Below, one piece after another: positions 49,807 through 60,686 of a stretch of 64,000 nucleotides of DNA. Both the position numbers and the translations under genes were made by a program. Positions within the stretch are counted from its first letter, which is position 1. Each line of letters opens with the position of its first letter. The notes beneath the pieces are model-generated. The model saw only the letters and a list, made by a program, of their open reading frames with translations, was not told the DNA's origin and did not search any database. Origin of the DNA: Streptomyces sp. NBC_01216. Its GTDB lineage: Bacteria > Actinomycetota > Actinomycetes > Streptomycetales > Streptomycetaceae. The stretch spans positions 2,790,001 to 2,854,000 of the forward strand of contig NZ_CP108677.1 in NCBI RefSeq assembly GCF_035994945.1. The letters run 5' to 3'.

Positions 49807-49959
49807 GGTGCCTCCTGCGACCCCCGCGCTATGCGTCAGAGGTGACGGTCTTGAGGTTCGACGAGTAGATACGAGTCAGAAAAACCGCGCGGGCATACCG
49901 CACGGAGCCTAGACATGCACGCCACCTTACCGGCGACCATGCCCCCCTAGGAACGACCA

Positions 49960-49993
49960 ACCGGGGATGCCCCTTTTGAGAGGCATCCCCGGT
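49960..49993 (-). terminator. Terminator after rplO (end of spc ribosomal block)
   Basis: 12-bp perfect arms (ACCGGGGATGCC at 49960-49971, complement at 49982-49993) with a 10-nt loop, 25 nt past the rplO stop. Confidence 0.75.
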
Positions 49994-50018
49994 CGGATGT
50001 TCATGCCATCGAGTCGTC

Positions 50019-50474
50019 TCAGACGAGCTCGGTGACGGTGCCGCCGGCAGCGGCGATCTTCTCCTTGGCGGAGCCGGAGACGGCGTCGACCGTCACCTGC
50101 AGCGCCACGGAGACCTCGCCCTGGCCAAGGACCTTGACGAGCTGGTTCTTACGAACCGCACCCTTGGCGACCAGATCGGCCACCGTGACCTCGCCACCCT
50201 GCGGGTAGAGCGCGGCCAGCTTGTCCAGGTTCACGACCTGGTACTCGGTGCGGAACGGGTTCTTGAAGCCCTTGAGCTTCGGGAGACGCATGTGGAGGGG
50301 CATCTGCCCACCCTCGAAGCGCTCCGGAACCTGGTAACGGGCCTTGGTGCCCTTCGTACCACGACCGGCCGTCTTACCCTTCGACGCCTCACCACGACCC
50401 ACACGGGTCTTGGCGGTCTTGGCGCCCGGGGCGGGACGGAGGTTGTGGACCTTGAGCGGGTTGTTCTCCGCCAT
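50019..50474 (-). CDS. rplO: 50S ribosomal protein L15
   Basis: 151 residues. Gly/Lys-rich start ([20 protein letters not shown]), then [19 protein letters not shown]. Late assembly protein near the L7Ae-binding region of 23S rRNA. One base separates it from the rpmD stop. Confidence 0.97.
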   Translation of the reverse strand: MAENNPLKVHNLRPAPGAKTAKTRVGRGEASKGKTAGRGTKGTKARYQVPERFEGGQMPLHMRLPKLKGFKNPFRTEYQVVNLDKLAALYPQGGEVTVADLVAKGAVRKNQLVKVLGQGEVSVALQVTVDAVSGSAKEKIAAAGGTVTELV

Positions 50475-50475
50475 G

Positions 50476-50658
50476 TCAGTCGACCTCCTCGACCGTCACG
50501 AGGTGGCGGACGGTGTGCACCATGCCGCGGAACTCGGGACGATCCTCCTTGACGACCACGTCGTTCAGGCGCTTGAGCCCGAGCGAACGCAGAGTGTCAC
50601 GGTGGTTCTGCTTGCTGCCGATGTACGACTTCGTCTGCGTGATCTTGAGGCGGGCCAT
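50476..50658 (-). CDS. rpmD: 50S ribosomal protein L30
   Basis: 60 residues ([20 protein letters not shown] start; [14 protein letters not shown]). Starts at 50658, overlapping the rpsE stop by one base. Confidence 0.96.
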   Translation of the reverse strand: MARLKITQTKSYIGSKQNHRDTLRSLGLKRLNDVVVKEDRPEFRGMVHTVRHLVTVEEVD

Positions 50659-51263
50659 TACGCACCCGCTCCCGCACGCGCACGGAGCAGAGCCGCGGGG
50701 GCGACGTCCTCGAGGGGCAGACCGCGGCGGGCCGCGATCTCCTCGGGACGCTGCAGACCCCGCAGGGCCGCCACGGTCGCGTGCACGATGTTGATCGCGT
50801 TGTCGGAGCCGAGCGACTTCGACAGGATGTCGTGCACGCCCGCGCACTCGAGCACGGCTCGCACCGGGCCACCGGCGATCACACCGGTACCGGGGGAAGC
50901 AGGCTTGAGCAGAACGACGCCCGCGGCCTTCTCGCCCTGGATCGGGTGGGGGATGGTGCCCTGGATACGGGGGACCTTGAAGAAGTGCTTCTTGGCCTCC
51001 TCCACACCCTTGGCGATGGCGGCCGGCACCTCCTTGGCCTTGCCGTAGCCGACACCGACGGTGCCGTCACCGTCGCCCACCACGACCAGCGCGGTGAAGC
51101 TGAAGCGACGACCACCCTTCACAACCTTGGCGACGCGGTTGATCGCGACAACGCGCTCAACGTACGCGGTCTTCTCGGCGGCAGCGGCGCCACCGTCGCG
51201 ACCCTTCCGGTCCCGCCGCTCGCCGCCACCGGCACCGCTTCCGCGGCGCTGGGGTCCAGCCAT
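50658..51263 (-). CDS. rpsE: 30S ribosomal protein S5
   Basis: 201 residues. N-terminal extension rich in Gly/Arg ([20 protein letters not shown]), then the double-stranded-RNA-like domain ([21 protein letters not shown]) and the C-terminal domain ([19 protein letters not shown]). Important for decoding accuracy and the mRNA entry channel. Confidence 0.97.
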   Translation of the reverse strand: MAGPQRRGSGAGGGERRDRKGRDGGAAAAEKTAYVERVVAINRVAKVVKGGRRFSFTALVVVGDGDGTVGVGYGKAKEVPAAIAKGVEEAKKHFFKVPRIQGTIPHPIQGEKAAGVVLLKPASPGTGVIAGGPVRAVLECAGVHDILSKSLGSDNAINIVHATVAALRGLQRPEEIAARRGLPLEDVAPAALLRARAGAGA

Positions 51264-51308
51264 TGGATTACCTCTCTCTGTTACGTCCGTTAGTCCCGGA
51301 ACCGGGGC

Positions 51309-51692
51309 TCAGAACTTCAGCCCGGCCTCGCGGGCGGCGTCAGCCAGAGCGGCAATGCGCCCGGCGTACCTGTTGCCACCACGGTCGAACACGACGGCCT
51401 CGACGCCGGCGGCCTTGGCGCGCTCGGCGACCAGGGAACCGACCTGCTTGGCCTGCGCGGACTTGTCACCCTCGCCGCCACGGATCGACGCGTCCAGGGT
51501 CGACGCCGACGCAAGGGTGTGGCCCTTGAGGTCGTCGATGACCTGAGCGGTGATACCGCGGTTGGAACGCGTCACGACGAGGCGCGGACGCTCCGCCGTA
51601 CCCGACACGTTCTTGCGGATGCGGATGTGGCGGCGCTTCTTGGCAGCGCCCTTGTAGGCGTCGCCCTTGGCGATCTTCACACCGTATGCCAT
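51309..51692 (-). CDS. rplR: 50S ribosomal protein L18
   Basis: 127 residues ([20 protein letters not shown], ending [18 protein letters not shown]). Binds 5S rRNA together with L5, also encoded here. 4 nt after rplF. Confidence 0.97.
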   Translation of the reverse strand: MAYGVKIAKGDAYKGAAKKRRHIRIRKNVSGTAERPRLVVTRSNRGITAQVIDDLKGHTLASASTLDASIRGGEGDKSAQAKQVGSLVAERAKAAGVEAVVFDRGGNRYAGRIAALADAAREAGLKF

Positions 51693-51696
51693 GGCT

Positions 51697-52236
51697 CTAC
51701 TTACCAGCCTTTCCGACCTTGCGGCGGATGACCTCGCCCGCGTACTTCACGCCCTTGGCCTTGTACGGGTCGGGCTTGCGCAGCTTGCGGATGTTGGCGG
51801 CGACCTCGCCGACCTTCTGCTTGTCGATGCCCTCGACCGAGAACTTGGTCGGCGACTCGACCTTGAAGGAGATGCCCTCGGGCGCCTCCACCAGGATCGG
51901 GTGGCTGTAGCCGAGCTGGAACTCCAGGTTGGAGCCCTTCGCGGCCACGCGGTAACCGACACCGCTGATCTCGAGCGCCTTCGTGTACCCCTGGGTCACA
52001 CCGGTGATCATGTTGGCCACCAGCGTGCGGGACAGGCCGTGCAGGGCCTTGTTCTGACGCTCGTCGTTCGGACGCGTGACGGACAGAACGCCGTCCTCGC
52101 CCTTAACGATCTCGATCGGCGCGGCGACGGTGTGGGTCAGGGAACCCTTGGAACCCTTGACCGTGACCGTGCGGCCCTCGATGGTGACGTCCACGCCGGC
52201 GGGAACCGTGATGGGGAGCTTGCCAATACGCGACAT
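51697..52236 (-). CDS. rplF: 50S ribosomal protein L6
   Basis: 179 residues with the two-repeat L6 fold ([41 protein letters not shown]-terminal [18 protein letters not shown]). Lies near the factor-binding site. 21 nt after rpsH. Confidence 0.97.
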   Translation of the reverse strand: MSRIGKLPITVPAGVDVTIEGRTVTVKGSKGSLTHTVAAPIEIVKGEDGVLSVTRPNDERQNKALHGLSRTLVANMITGVTQGYTKALEISGVGYRVAAKGSNLEFQLGYSHPILVEAPEGISFKVESPTKFSVEGIDKQKVGEVAANIRKLRKPDPYKAKGVKYAGEVIRRKVGKAGK

Positions 52237-52257
52237 TAGCTATTCCTCCGTTCCCGG

Positions 52258-52656
52258 CTACCAGACGTAGGCGAGGACTTCCCCACCCACGCCCTTCTTC
52301 TGCGCCTGCTGGCCGGTCAGGAGGCCGTGGGACGTGGAGATGATCGCCACGCCCAGACCGCCGAGGACCTTCGGCAGGTTGGTGGACTTCGCGTAAACCC
52401 GGAGGCCCGGCTTCGAGATCCGCTTGATGCCCGCGATGGAGCGCTCACGGTTCGGACCGAACTTGAGCTCGAGAACGAGGTTCTTGCCGACCTCGGCGTC
52501 CTCGACCTTCCAGCCCGTGATGAAGCCCTCCTGCTGGAGGATTTCCGCGATGTGAGACTTGATCTTGCTGTGCGGCATCGTCACGGAGTCGTGGTACGCC
52601 GAGTTCGCGTTACGCAGACGCGTGAGCATGTCTGCGATCGGATCAGTCATGGTCAT
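52258..52656 (-). CDS. rpsH: 30S ribosomal protein S8
   Basis: 132 residues from the ATG at 52656 ([20 protein letters not shown]). C-terminal [20 protein letters not shown] is the family signature. Primary 16S rRNA binder. It follows an unusual 208-nt gap after rpsZ in which no conserved hairpin is evident; a TAGGCT -10-like hexamer near 52793 hints at an internal promoter. Confidence 0.97.
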   Translation of the reverse strand: MTMTDPIADMLTRLRNANSAYHDSVTMPHSKIKSHIAEILQQEGFITGWKVEDAEVGKNLVLELKFGPNRERSIAGIKRISKPGLRVYAKSTNLPKVLGGLGVAIISTSHGLLTGQQAQKKGVGGEVLAYVW

Positions 52657-52864
52657 GAATTGGCCTTCGGCCTCTCTCGCCGGGGTTTCCTGTATGCGCC
52701 ATCCCTCTCCCCACACAGGGGCGGGACGGGTGCGGCGCGGGGACCTACGGCGTAGTAAGTCGGTAGGGCGGCGGACGCCCAACCCTCCTAGCCTAAGCCA
52801 TGGAGGGGTGGACACCCACCAACCCTTTACTTACCGAGAGACTCCGGTCATCCCAACGAAGGGA

Positions 52865-53050
52865 TTACCAGGAGCTCTTGGTCACGCCCGGCAGCTCGCC
52901 ACGGTGAGCCATCTCACGAAGGCACACGCGGCACAGGCCGAACTTGCGGTACACGGAGTGGGGACGACCACAGCGCTGGCAGCGCGTGTAGCCCCGCACG
53001 CCGAACTTGGGCTTGCGGGCAGCCTTCGCGATGAGAGCCTTCTTCGCCAT
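52865..53050 (-). CDS. rpsZ: 30S ribosomal protein S14, zinc-binding type
   Basis: 61 residues. Two C-x2-C pairs ([20 protein letters not shown]) form the zinc knuckle of the short C+ S14, distinct from the roughly 100-residue zinc-free form that Zur can induce elsewhere in the genome. 5 nt after rplE. Confidence 0.97.
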   Translation of the reverse strand: MAKKALIAKAARKPKFGVRGYTRCQRCGRPHSVYRKFGLCRVCLREMAHRGELPGVTKSSW

Positions 53051-53055
53051 CTCGC

Positions 53056-53613
53056 TTACGCCTCCTTGAACGGGAAGCCGAGGTGACGCAGAAGGGCACG
53101 GCCCTCGTCGTCGTTGGTCGCCGTGGTCACCACGGTGATGTCCATACCCCGGACACGGTCGATCTTGTCCTGGTCGATCTCGTGGAACATGACCTGCTCC
53201 GTGAGACCGAAGGTGTAGTTGCCACGCCCGTCGAACTGCTTGGGGGACAGACCACGGAAGTCGCGGATGCGCGGGAGCGCGAGCGACAGGGTGCGGTCCA
53301 GGAACTCCCACATGCGGTCGCCACGGAGCGTGACGTGGGCACCGATCGGCTGACCCTCGCGCAGCTTGAACTGCGCGATGGACTTGCGGGCCTTGGTGAC
53401 GGCCGGCTTCTGACCGGTGATCGTGGTGAGGTCGCGGATGGCGCCCTCGATCAGCTTGGAGTCGCGGGCGGCGTCGCCCACACCCATGTTGACCACGATC
53501 TTGACGAGGCCGGGAACCTGCATGACGTTCTCGTAGGAGAACTCCTCACGCAGCTTGCCCGCGATCTCCTCGCGGTACTTCGTCTTGAGACGCGGAGTGG
53601 TGGTGGTAGCCAT
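53056..53613 (-). CDS. rplE: 50S ribosomal protein L5
   Basis: 185 residues. [20 protein letters not shown] and [20 protein letters not shown] are family blocks. Binds 5S rRNA and contacts the P-site tRNA. Overlaps the rplX stop by one base. Confidence 0.97.
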   Translation of the reverse strand: MATTTTPRLKTKYREEIAGKLREEFSYENVMQVPGLVKIVVNMGVGDAARDSKLIEGAIRDLTTITGQKPAVTKARKSIAQFKLREGQPIGAHVTLRGDRMWEFLDRTLSLALPRIRDFRGLSPKQFDGRGNYTFGLTEQVMFHEIDQDKIDRVRGMDITVVTTATNDDEGRALLRHLGFPFKEA

Positions 53614-53924
53614 CAGATGTCCTCACCCGTCCGCTTGGCAACGCGGATCTTGTTGCCCTCGTCGTCGAAGCGGTAACCGACGCGCGTGACGACCTTCTTG
53701 CCGTCCTTCTCCACGACGAGCTGAACGTTGCTCACGTGGACAGGGGCCTCGGTCGTGACGATGCCACCGGCCTGCGAGGGGCCGGCCTTGGTGTGCTTCT
53801 TGACCCGGTTGACACCCTCGACCAGGACACGGTCCTCGCGGGGGAAGGCCGCGATGACCTTGCCCTGCTTGCCCTTGTCCTTGCCGGTGATGACCTGGAC
53901 CAGGTCGCCCTTCTTGATCTTCAT
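53613..53924 (-). CDS. rplX: 50S ribosomal protein L24
   Basis: 103 residues. KOW motif ([20 protein letters not shown]) near the start. Initiates 50S assembly and lies at the tunnel exit. 2 nt after rplN. Confidence 0.97.
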   Translation of the reverse strand: MKIKKGDLVQVITGKDKGKQGKVIAAFPREDRVLVEGVNRVKKHTKAGPSQAGGIVTTEAPVHVSNVQLVVEKDGKKVVTRVGYRFDDEGNKIRVAKRTGEDI

Positions 53925-53926
53925 GC

Positions 53927-54295
53927 TTACAGCACCTCCGGCGCGAGCGAGATGATCTTCATGAACTTCTTCTCGCGCAGCTCACGGCCGACGGGGCCGA
54001 AGATACGGGTGCCACGAGGGTCGCCGTCGTTCTTGAGAATGACAGCGGCGTTCTCGTCGAAGCGGATGTACGAGCCGTCCTGGCGGCGGCGCTCCTTGAC
54101 GGTGCGAACGATGACCGCCTTGACGACGTCACCCTTCTTCACGTTGCCACCGGGGATCGCGTCCTTGACGGTGGCGACGATGACGTCACCGATGCCCGCG
54201 TAGCGGCGACCGGAGCCACCGAGAACACGGATGCAAAGGATCTCCTTGGCACCAGTGTTGTCGGCGACACGCAGTCGCGACTCCTGCTGGATCAC
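53927..54295 (-). CDS. rplN: 50S ribosomal protein L14
   Basis: 122 residues ([40 protein letters not shown]). First gene of the spc cluster, separated from rpsQ by a 97-nt spacer with strong hairpins. Confidence 0.97.
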   Translation of the reverse strand: MIQQESRLRVADNTGAKEILCIRVLGGSGRRYAGIGDVIVATVKDAIPGGNVKKGDVVKAVIVRTVKERRRQDGSYIRFDENAAVILKNDGDPRGTRIFGPVGRELREKKFMKIISLAPEVL

Positions 54296-54324
54296 GTCTA
54301 TCTCCTGATTGTCTGCCGGTTCCC

Positions 54325-54390
54325 GGCCGGGGCTTCAGCTGAAGCCCCGGCCGAGCCTGGCGGAACCGACCCGAGGAAAACCCCTCGGGT
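54325..54390 (-). terminator. Tandem hairpins at the S10/spc boundary
   Basis: A perfect 28-bp palindrome (half-site GGCCGGGGCTTCAG, 54325-54352) flanked by outer complementary CGGTTCC/GGAACCG. On the rpsQ side is an 8-bp stem (ACCCGAGG/CCTCGGGT, 54369-54390) only 2 nt past the rpsQ stop. They probably attenuate or end S10-operon transcription before rplN. Confidence 0.65.
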
Positions 54391-54392
54391 AA

Positions 54393-54674
54393 TTACTTGG
54401 CCTTCTCGAGGATCTCGACGACGCGCCAGTGCTTCGAGGCGGACAGCTTGCGCGTCTCCATCAGGAGGACGCGGTCGCCGACGCCGGCAGCGTTCTGCTC
54501 GTCGTGAGCCTTGAGCTTGTTGGTACGGCGGATGACCTTGCCGTACAGCGCGTGCTTGACGCGGTCCTCGACAGCGACGACGACGGTCTTGTCCATCTTG
54601 TCGCTGACGACGAGGCCCTCACGGACCTTGCGGGCGTTGCGCTCGGTCTTCTCAGTCACGTTGTTCTCGCTCAT
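54393..54674 (-). CDS. rpsQ: 30S ribosomal protein S17
   Basis: 93 residues. The OB-fold shows [20 protein letters not shown] and [20 protein letters not shown]. Last gene of the S10 cluster. Its start overlaps the rpmC stop by one base. Confidence 0.97.
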   Translation of the reverse strand: MSENNVTEKTERNARKVREGLVVSDKMDKTVVVAVEDRVKHALYGKVIRRTNKLKAHDEQNAAGVGDRVLLMETRKLSASKHWRVVEILEKAK

Positions 54675-54898
54675 CAGGCGTTCTCCACCGTCTCGATGCC
54701 CAGCTCGCGCTCGCGCATCAGGGTGTAGATCCGGGCGATGTCCTTACGGACGGACTTGAGCCGACCGTGGTTCTCGAGCTGGCCCGTCGCCGCCTGGAAG
54801 CGGAGGTTGAACAGCTCTTCCTTGGCCTCGCGGAGCTTGTTGAGAAGCTCCTCGTTGCCCAGCTCGCGCAGCTCGGACGCCTTGGTACCGGCCGACAT
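54674..54898 (-). CDS. rpmC: 50S ribosomal protein L29
   Basis: 74 residues from the ATG at 54898 (a GTG directly upstream is also in frame). [20 protein letters not shown] and [13 protein letters not shown] are family. Located at the tunnel exit. Overlaps the rplP stop. Confidence 0.96.
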   Translation of the reverse strand: MSAGTKASELRELGNEELLNKLREAKEELFNLRFQAATGQLENHGRLKSVRKDIARIYTLMRERELGIETVENA

Positions 54899-55317
54899 CA
54901 CAGCTCACCTGCCTCGCGCTTGACGATCTTGCACTTCATCGGCAGCTTGTGGGCCGCACGAGTCAGGGCCTCACGCGCGATCTTCTCGTTCGGGTAGGAC
55001 AGCTCGAACATCACCCGACCGGGCTTGACGTTCGCGATCCACCACTCCGGCGAACCCTTACCGGAACCCATGCGGGTCTCGGCAGGCTTCTTCGTCAGCG
55101 GGCGGTCCGGGTAGATGTTGATCCAGACCTTGCCGCCACGCTTGATGTGGCGGGTCATCGCGATACGGGCCGCCTCGATCTGGCGGTTGGTCACGTACGC
55201 CGGAGTGAGGGCCTGGATGCCGTACTCGCCGAACGCAACCTGCGTACCACCCTTGGACATACCGCTGCGCTTCGGGTGGTGCTGCTTGCGGTGCTTGACC
55301 CTACGGGGGATCAGCAT
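54898..55317 (-). CDS. rplP: 50S ribosomal protein L16
   Basis: 139 residues ([40 protein letters not shown]). Near the peptidyl transferase centre. 5 nt after rpsC. Confidence 0.97.
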   Translation of the reverse strand: MLIPRRVKHRKQHHPKRSGMSKGGTQVAFGEYGIQALTPAYVTNRQIEAARIAMTRHIKRGGKVWINIYPDRPLTKKPAETRMGSGKGSPEWWIANVKPGRVMFELSYPNEKIAREALTRAAHKLPMKCKIVKREAGEL

Positions 55318-55322
55318 TTCGG

Positions 55323-56156
55323 TCAGGCCTCCGTTCCGGTGCTCTCAGCAGCCGGAGCGGCGGCGGAAGCCTCGGCCTTGGGGGCCTCGGCAGCCTGAGC
55401 CTGCTGCGGCTTGCGACCGCGACCGCCACGCTCGCCGCCCCGGCCACCGCGGCCGGCCGGGCGGTCAGCGCCGCCACGGGCCGGGCGGTTGCCGGCGCGG
55501 GCAGCAGCGTTCTCGGCGCGGACCTCGGCGATGTTCTTGACGTCGCCCTTGTAGATCCAGACCTTCACGCCGATGCGGCCGAAGGTCGTCTTGGCCTCGA
55601 AGAAGCCGTACTCGACGTTCGCGCGCAGCGTGTGCAGCGGCACACGACCCTCGCGGTAGAACTCCGAGCGGGACATCTCGGCACCGCCGAGACGACCACC
55701 ACACTGGATCTTGATGCCCTTGGCGCCGGCCTTCATGGCGGACTGCATGCTCTTACGCATGGCCCGACGGAAGGAGACGCGGGAGGACAGCTGCTCAGCG
55801 ACGGCCTGGGCCACGAGCTGAGCGTCGACCTCGGGGTTCTTGACCTCGAGGATGTTCAGCTGGACCTGCTTGCCGGTCAGCTTCTCGAGCTGGCCACGGA
55901 TCTTGTCGGCCTCGGCGCCGCGGCGACCGATGACAATGCCCGGGCGAGCCGTGTGGATGTCCACGCGGACGCGGTCACGGGTGCGCTCGATCTCGACCTT
56001 CGAGATGCCCGCGCGCTCCATGCCGGACGTCAGCATCCGGCGGATGGCGACGTCTTCCTTGACGTAGTCCTTGTACAGCTTGTCGGCGTACCAACGCGAC
56101 TTGAAGTCGGTGGTGATGCCGAGCCGGAACCCATGCGGGTTAACCTTCTGGCCCAT
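55323..56156 (-). CDS. rpsC: 30S ribosomal protein S3
   Basis: 277 residues. KH domain ([20 protein letters not shown]) and C-terminal S3 domain ([17 protein letters not shown]) are followed by a 60-residue Arg/Gly/Ala-rich tail ([20 protein letters not shown]) typical of high-GC actinomycetes. Part of the mRNA-entry helicase. Overlaps rplV by one base. Confidence 0.97.
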   Translation of the reverse strand: MGQKVNPHGFRLGITTDFKSRWYADKLYKDYVKEDVAIRRMLTSGMERAGISKVEIERTRDRVRVDIHTARPGIVIGRRGAEADKIRGQLEKLTGKQVQLNILEVKNPEVDAQLVAQAVAEQLSSRVSFRRAMRKSMQSAMKAGAKGIKIQCGGRLGGAEMSRSEFYREGRVPLHTLRANVEYGFFEAKTTFGRIGVKVWIYKGDVKNIAEVRAENAAARAGNRPARGGADRPAGRGGRGGERGGRGRKPQQAQAAEAPKAEASAAAPAAESTGTEA

Positions 56157-56503
56157 TACCGGGTTCCTTCCTTGCTGCTGACGACCACGGTGATGTGGCT
56201 GGTCCGCTTACGGATCCGGTAGGCACGGCCCTGGGCACGCGGCCGGAACCGCTTCAGGGTCGGGCCCTCATCCACGTACGCCTCGCTGATGAACAGCGAA
56301 GAGGCGTCACTGTGGTCGTAGTTGTGCGCGGCGTTGGCGATGGCGCTGTCCAGCACCTTGCCGACCGGCACGCTCGCGGCCTGCGGGGCGAAACGCAGGA
56401 CCGCCTGAGCCTCCGTGGCGTCCATGCCACGGATAAGGTCCACCACGCGGCGGGCCTTCATGGGCGTGACGCGGATGTACCGCGCCTGGGCCCTGGCTTC
56501 CAT
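56156..56503 (-). CDS. rplV: 50S ribosomal protein L22
   Basis: 115 residues from the ATG at 56503 ([20 protein letters not shown]). The beta-hairpin that lines the exit tunnel includes [20 protein letters not shown]. An upstream in-frame ATG at 56533 would add ten non-conserved residues. Confidence 0.97.
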   Translation of the reverse strand: MEARAQARYIRVTPMKARRVVDLIRGMDATEAQAVLRFAPQAASVPVGKVLDSAIANAAHNYDHSDASSLFISEAYVDEGPTLKRFRPRAQGRAYRIRKRTSHITVVVSSKEGTR

Positions 56504-56545
56504 GGTTGTCCTTCCAGTGTCTGTCATGGTCATTCCACCCCGCTA

Positions 56546-56827
56546 CTAGCGGCGCTTCGACTTCCGGTCGTCCTTCACGTGACCCCGGAAGGTGCGCGTC
56601 GGCGAGAACTCGCCGAGCTTGTGGCCGACCATCGACTCGGTGACAAACACCGGAATGTGGGTCTTGCCGTTGTGCACCGCGATCGTGTGGCCGAGCATGG
56701 CCGGGATGATCATCGAGCGACGGGACCAGGTCTTGATGACGTTCTTGGTGCCGGCTTCGTTCTGGACATCCACCTTCTTTACGAGGTGGTCGTCGACGAA
56801 GGGCCCCTTCTTGAGACTGCGCGGCAT
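56546..56827 (-). CDS. rpsS: 30S ribosomal protein S19
   Basis: 93 residues ([40 protein letters not shown]). Located in the 30S head, next to S13. 12 nt after rplB. Confidence 0.98.
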   Translation of the reverse strand: MPRSLKKGPFVDDHLVKKVDVQNEAGTKNVIKTWSRRSMIIPAMLGHTIAVHNGKTHIPVFVTESMVGHKLGEFSPTRTFRGHVKDDRKSKRR

Positions 56828-56839
56828 CTAAACCCGCTC

Positions 56840-57676
56840 CTAGCGCTTCTTGTTCGTCTTGCGGCGGCGGACGATGTACTTGTTGCTCGCCTTCTTGGGA
56901 GAACGCGTACGACCCTCCTTCTGACCCCACGGGGAGACCGGGTGGCGACCACCGGAGGTCTTGCCCTCACCACCACCGTGCGGGTGGTCGACCGGGTTCA
57001 TCGCCACACCGCGAACGGTCGGGCGAACGCCCAGCCAGCGCTTACGGCCGGCCTTGCCCCAGTTGATGTTCGACTGCTCGGCGTTACCGACCTCGCCGAT
57101 GGTGGCGCGGCAGCGGACGTCGACCAGACGGATCTCGCCGGACGGCATGCGCAGGTGGGCCATCTGGCCCTCCTTCGCGAGCAGCTGCACGGAGGCACCC
57201 GCGGAACGGGCGAACTTGGCGCCACCGCCGGGACGGAGCTCGATCGCGTGGATCGTGGTACCGACCGGGATGTTGCGGAGGGCCAGGTTGTTGCCGGGCT
57301 TGATGTCGGCGCCGGGGCCGTTCTCGACCCGGTCGCCCTGCGCGAGGCCGCGCGGGGCGATGATGTAGCGCTTCTCGCCGTCCACGTAGTGGAGCAGCGC
57401 GATACGCGCGGTGCGGTTGGGGTCGTACTCGATGTGAGCGACCTTGGCCGGCACGCCGTCCTTGTCGTGACGACGGAAGTCGATCACGCGGTAGGCGCGC
57501 TTGTGGCCACCGCCCTGGTGACGGACGGTCACACGACCGGTGTTGTTACGGCCACCCTTGCTGTGCAGAGGGCGGACCAGCGACTTCTCCGGCGTGGACC
57601 GCGTGATCTCGACAAAGTCGGCGACGCTGGAGCCACGACGGCCCGGGGTCGTCGGCTTGTACTTGCGGATACCCAT
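56840..57676 (-). CDS. rplB: 50S ribosomal protein L2
   Basis: 278 residues. [20 protein letters not shown] and the C-terminal [20 protein letters not shown], whose His is near the peptidyl transferase centre. 40 nt after rplW. Confidence 0.98.
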   Translation of the reverse strand: MGIRKYKPTTPGRRGSSVADFVEITRSTPEKSLVRPLHSKGGRNNTGRVTVRHQGGGHKRAYRVIDFRRHDKDGVPAKVAHIEYDPNRTARIALLHYVDGEKRYIIAPRGLAQGDRVENGPGADIKPGNNLALRNIPVGTTIHAIELRPGGGAKFARSAGASVQLLAKEGQMAHLRMPSGEIRLVDVRCRATIGEVGNAEQSNINWGKAGRKRWLGVRPTVRGVAMNPVDHPHGGGEGKTSGGRHPVSPWGQKEGRTRSPKKASNKYIVRRRKTNKKR

Positions 57677-57716
57677 TTCTCAGTCCTCGTCCGATTCCGG
57701 ACGATCCAGACCGCCC

Positions 57717-58040
57717 TTAGGCGGTCGGACCGCCGAAGATGTCGATACGGTCGCCCTCGGCAAGGGTCACGATGGCGCGCTTGGTGTTGGCGCGCTTGCC
57801 GAAACCGGTGCGGGTGCGCTTGCGCTTGCCCTGGCGGTTGATCGTGTTGACCCCGGTGACCTTGACCGAGAAGACCGCCTCGACGGCCTGCTTGATCTGG
57901 GTCTTGTTGGAGCCGGGCGCGACGATGAACGTGTACTTGTTCTCGTCCAGCAGGGCGTAGCTCTTCTCGGAGACAACCGGCTTGACGAGGACGTCGCGCG
58001 GGTCCGTGAAGGTCTTGCTGGTGATCGTGGCCTCGGACAT
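57717..58040 (-). CDS. rplW: 50S ribosomal protein L23
   Basis: 107 residues ([40 protein letters not shown]). Docking site for trigger factor and SRP at the tunnel exit. Its start overlaps the rplD stop by one base. Confidence 0.97.
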   Translation of the reverse strand: MSEATITSKTFTDPRDVLVKPVVSEKSYALLDENKYTFIVAPGSNKTQIKQAVEAVFSVKVTGVNTINRQGKRKRTRTGFGKRANTKRAIVTLAEGDRIDIFGGPTA

Positions 58041-58690
58041 CAGGCCTCGCTCCCTTCGTTGTCATCGGCCTTGGGGCCAGACACGAAGGACTCGAGGGCG
58101 GCCTGGGTGAAGACCACGTCGTCGGATCGCATCACGTCGTACGTGTTGAGCTGGCCCGGCTCCAGGATGTGCACCTGGGGCAGGTTGCGGGCGGACAGCC
58201 ACGCGGCCTCGTCGGTGCGCTCGGCGATCAGGAGCAGGTTCTTGCGCTCCGAGATCTTGCCGAGCAGCGTCTTGGCGGCCTTGGTGGAGACCTCGCCCTC
58301 GACCACGCCGGTGACGACGTGGATGCGGGAGTGGGTCGCCCGGTCCGACAGGGCACCGCGCAGGGCGGCGGCCTTCATCTTCTTCGGGGTCCGCTGGGAG
58401 TAGTCACGCGGCACGGGACCGTGCACGACGCCACCACCGGCGAACTGCGGGGCGCGGGTCGAACCCTGACGGGCGCGGCCGGTGCCCTTCTGGCGGTAGG
58501 GCTTCTTGCCACCACCGCGGACTTCGCCACGGGTCTTGGTCTTGTGCGTGCCCTGACGGGCCGCGGCCAGCTGCGCGACGACGACCTGGTGGATCAGCGG
58601 AATGCTGACCTTCGCGCCGAAGATCTCCGAGGGGAGCTCGACGGTACCGGCCTTGTCGCCTGCCGGCGAAAGGATGTCAATGGTGCTCAT
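58040..58690 (-). CDS. rplD: 50S ribosomal protein L4
   Basis: 216 residues from the ATG at 58690 ([20 protein letters not shown]). The tunnel loop is [20 protein letters not shown]. In E. coli L4 also represses the S10 operon; whether it does so here is unknown. 7 nt after rplC. Confidence 0.97.
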   Translation of the reverse strand: MSTIDILSPAGDKAGTVELPSEIFGAKVSIPLIHQVVVAQLAAARQGTHKTKTRGEVRGGGKKPYRQKGTGRARQGSTRAPQFAGGGVVHGPVPRDYSQRTPKKMKAAALRGALSDRATHSRIHVVTGVVEGEVSTKAAKTLLGKISERKNLLLIAERTDEAAWLSARNLPQVHILEPGQLNTYDVMRSDDVVFTQAALESFVSGPKADDNEGSEA

Positions 58691-58697
58691 CGTTACC

Positions 58698-59342
58698 TCA
58701 GGCCCCCTTGGCCGCGGTACGGACCAGGACGAGGCCGCCGTTCGGACCGGGGACCGCGCCCTTGATGAGCAGCAGACCCTTCTCCGCGTCAACGGCGTGG
58801 ACGGTCAGGTTCTGGGTGGTGACCCGCTCGTTGCCCATGCGGCCCGCCATGCGGAGGCCCTTGAACACACGGCCCGGGGTGGCGCAGCCACCGATGGAGC
58901 CGGGAGAGCGGTGCTTGCGCTGGGTGCCGTGACCGGCGCCGAGGCCCTTGAAGTTGTGACGCTTCATGACACCGGCGAAGCCCTTGCCCTTGCTCTTGCC
59001 GGTGACGTCGACCTTGACGCCCGACTCGAACACGGCAGCGGTGATCTCCTGGCCGAGCGTGTACTCGCTGGCGTCAGCGGTACGCAGCTCCACCAGGTGG
59101 CGGCGCGGGGTGACGTCGGCCTTGGCGAAGTGGCCCTTGAGGGGCTTGTTCACCTTGCGCGGGTCGATCTCGCCGAAGGCGATCTGGACCGACTCGTAGC
59201 CGTCGATGTCGTTGGTGCGGACCTGGGTGACGACGCACGGCCCGGCCTTGACGACGGTGACCGGGACGACCCGGTTGTTCTCGTCCCAGACCTGGGTCAT
59301 GCCGAGCTTCTCGCCCAGGACGCCCTTAATGTTCTTTGCCAT
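58698..59342 (-). CDS. rplC: 50S ribosomal protein L3
   Basis: 214 residues from the ATG at 59342 ([20 protein letters not shown]). The central extension [20 protein letters not shown] reaches towards the peptidyl transferase centre. 13 nt after rpsJ. Confidence 0.97.
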   Translation of the reverse strand: MAKNIKGVLGEKLGMTQVWDENNRVVPVTVVKAGPCVVTQVRTNDIDGYESVQIAFGEIDPRKVNKPLKGHFAKADVTPRRHLVELRTADASEYTLGQEITAAVFESGVKVDVTGKSKGKGFAGVMKRHNFKGLGAGHGTQRKHRSPGSIGGCATPGRVFKGLRMAGRMGNERVTTQNLTVHAVDAEKGLLLIKGAVPGPNGGLVLVRTAAKGA

Positions 59343-59355
59343 CTCGCGCGTCACC

Positions 59356-59664
59356 TCAGAGCTTGATCTCGATGTCGACGCCCGCCGGCAGGTCGAGACG
59401 CATGAGCGAGTCGACCGTCTTCGGCGTGGGGTCGAGGATGTCGATGAGGCGCTTGTGCGTGCGCATCTCGAAGTGCTCGCGCGAGTCCTTGTACTTGTGC
59501 GGCGACTTGATGACGCAGTACACGTTCTTCTCAGTGGGCAGCGGCACCGGGCCCGCGACCGACGCACCAGTGCGGGTCACCGTCTCGACGATCTTCTTCG
59601 CCGAGGAGTCGATGACCTCGTGGTCGTAGGCCTTGAGCCGGATGCGGATCTTCTGTCCCGCCAT
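59356..59664 (-). CDS. rpsJ: 30S ribosomal protein S10
   Basis: 102 residues ([40 protein letters not shown]). First gene of the S10 cluster. In E. coli it also acts as NusE in antitermination. The long upstream gap (59665-60197) should contain the operon promoter and leader. Confidence 0.98.
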   Translation of the reverse strand: MAGQKIRIRLKAYDHEVIDSSAKKIVETVTRTGASVAGPVPLPTEKNVYCVIKSPHKYKDSREHFEMRTHKRLIDILDPTPKTVDSLMRLDLPAGVDIEIKL

Positions 59665-60197
59665 GGCTACTCAGTAGTCCTGTCTCTCGTAACGCTCTGG
59701 AACTCGGGGGCTCTCCTGTCCTCCACCTCCGACCCACGCGGTCGGGCGTGTCGCACTCCCTCTACGCAGAGATCCCTAAGGATCTCCCAACCAAGGGGGC
59801 GCGGTAGCAGAACCGCGAGCCGGGGGCAGAACACCCACCGAGTGCCTGGCCGGCACCCCGCTGACGCTTCCCAGAAGATTCCCGTACGTCCGACCCGAGG
59901 GGTCGACGAGTACTGTGGGACTCGCTTCCGGTCCTCCCGACGGGAGGCGCGCAGCATCGGCACTCAACCGAGCAACCCCGACAGTCTGCCATACGGGGGC
60001 ATCCGGCCGCCAATCGGGGCGGAAGACTGTACCCCACGTCACGTCGGGGTACACGCGGGCCACCCGCTCCGCGGGAGCGCGGAACCGGCCCGTGCGAGAA
60101 CACCGCCGGGGGGACGCCCCGCACGCCCGCCGCGCCCACCTGTTCCGCCGTCCGGCACTCGTCCCCGCCGTCCGCTCCCCCGCCCCCCGGGGACCGC
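59665..60197 (-). promoter_or_regulatory. S10 operon upstream region
   Basis: 533 nt without a credible gene. A 7-bp stem CCTCCCG-A-CGGGAGG lies at 59933-59947. Promoter-like TTGAGT/TTGCTC hexamers occur on the minus strand near 59955-59985, but no -10 element is clear. I infer only that the S10 promoter and leader lie here. Confidence 0.45.
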
Positions 60198-60686
60198 TCA
60201 GACCCGCGCCACCGGGCGACAGTCCGCCTCGTCCTCACCGACCCTGGCCTGCGGCCGGCTGCGGTCGTACGGGTCCACGGCCTCGCCCGAGGGAAGCACC
60301 TCCCGGACGTCCTCGTCGAACTCAGGGTGCAGATAGCCGTCGGTACGCGAACAGGAGCTGTCGGCCGCCTCGAACAGGTACTCCGTAAGCCGGAGCTTCC
60401 CCGGCGTCACCTGCCATTCCGCCGGGTCCAGCACGTCCACGGCCAGGGTGCGGCGGACGATCGTCCGCACCACCTGGTCCGCCCCCGGCCGCGCCTTCAC
60501 CAGGGGGTAGACGAAGGTGTAGTCGGCCGTCATCCGCACCGTGCCGGGCCGGTCGCCCTCGCCGAACGTCATCCGCCCCCGGGTCTTGACCACGTCGCCG
60601 ACCAGCCGGACCTCGGCCGGATCGAAGCGGCTGAACCAGAACAGCGGATCGCGCTTCTCCGTCGGCTCGCGGAGCGCCTGGTCCAT
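60198..60686 (-). CDS. Conserved-looking protein, probably 5'-truncated or frameshifted
   Basis: 162 residues from the first ATG (MDQALREPTEKRDPLFWFSR). The sequence is well organised: FDPAEVRLVGDVVKTRGRMT, TADYTFVYPLVKA, VRTIVRRTLAVDVLDPAEW, YLFEAADSSCSRTDGYLHPE. The frame continues upstream with plausible residues (IDPRQRDLRGW) but meets a TGA at about 60738-60740 with no start between. An ATG at 60740, overlapping that TGA, opens the next frame (MTTPPTYRS). A signal or membrane segment would be expected before this domain and is missing. Function unknown. Confidence 0.6.
   Translation of the reverse strand: MDQALREPTEKRDPLFWFSRFDPAEVRLVGDVVKTRGRMTFGEGDRPGTVRMTADYTFVYPLVKARPGADQVVRTIVRRTLAVDVLDPAEWQVTPGKLRLTEYLFEAADSSCSRTDGYLHPEFDEDVREVLPSGEAVDPYDRSRPQARVGEDEADCRPVARV

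Noticed and set aside
52657..52864. Gap between rpsZ and rpsH considered as an S8-binding regulatory hairpin
   Set aside because: No stem with the helix-21-like S8 site could be found by eye; only a weak -10-like hexamer is visible.
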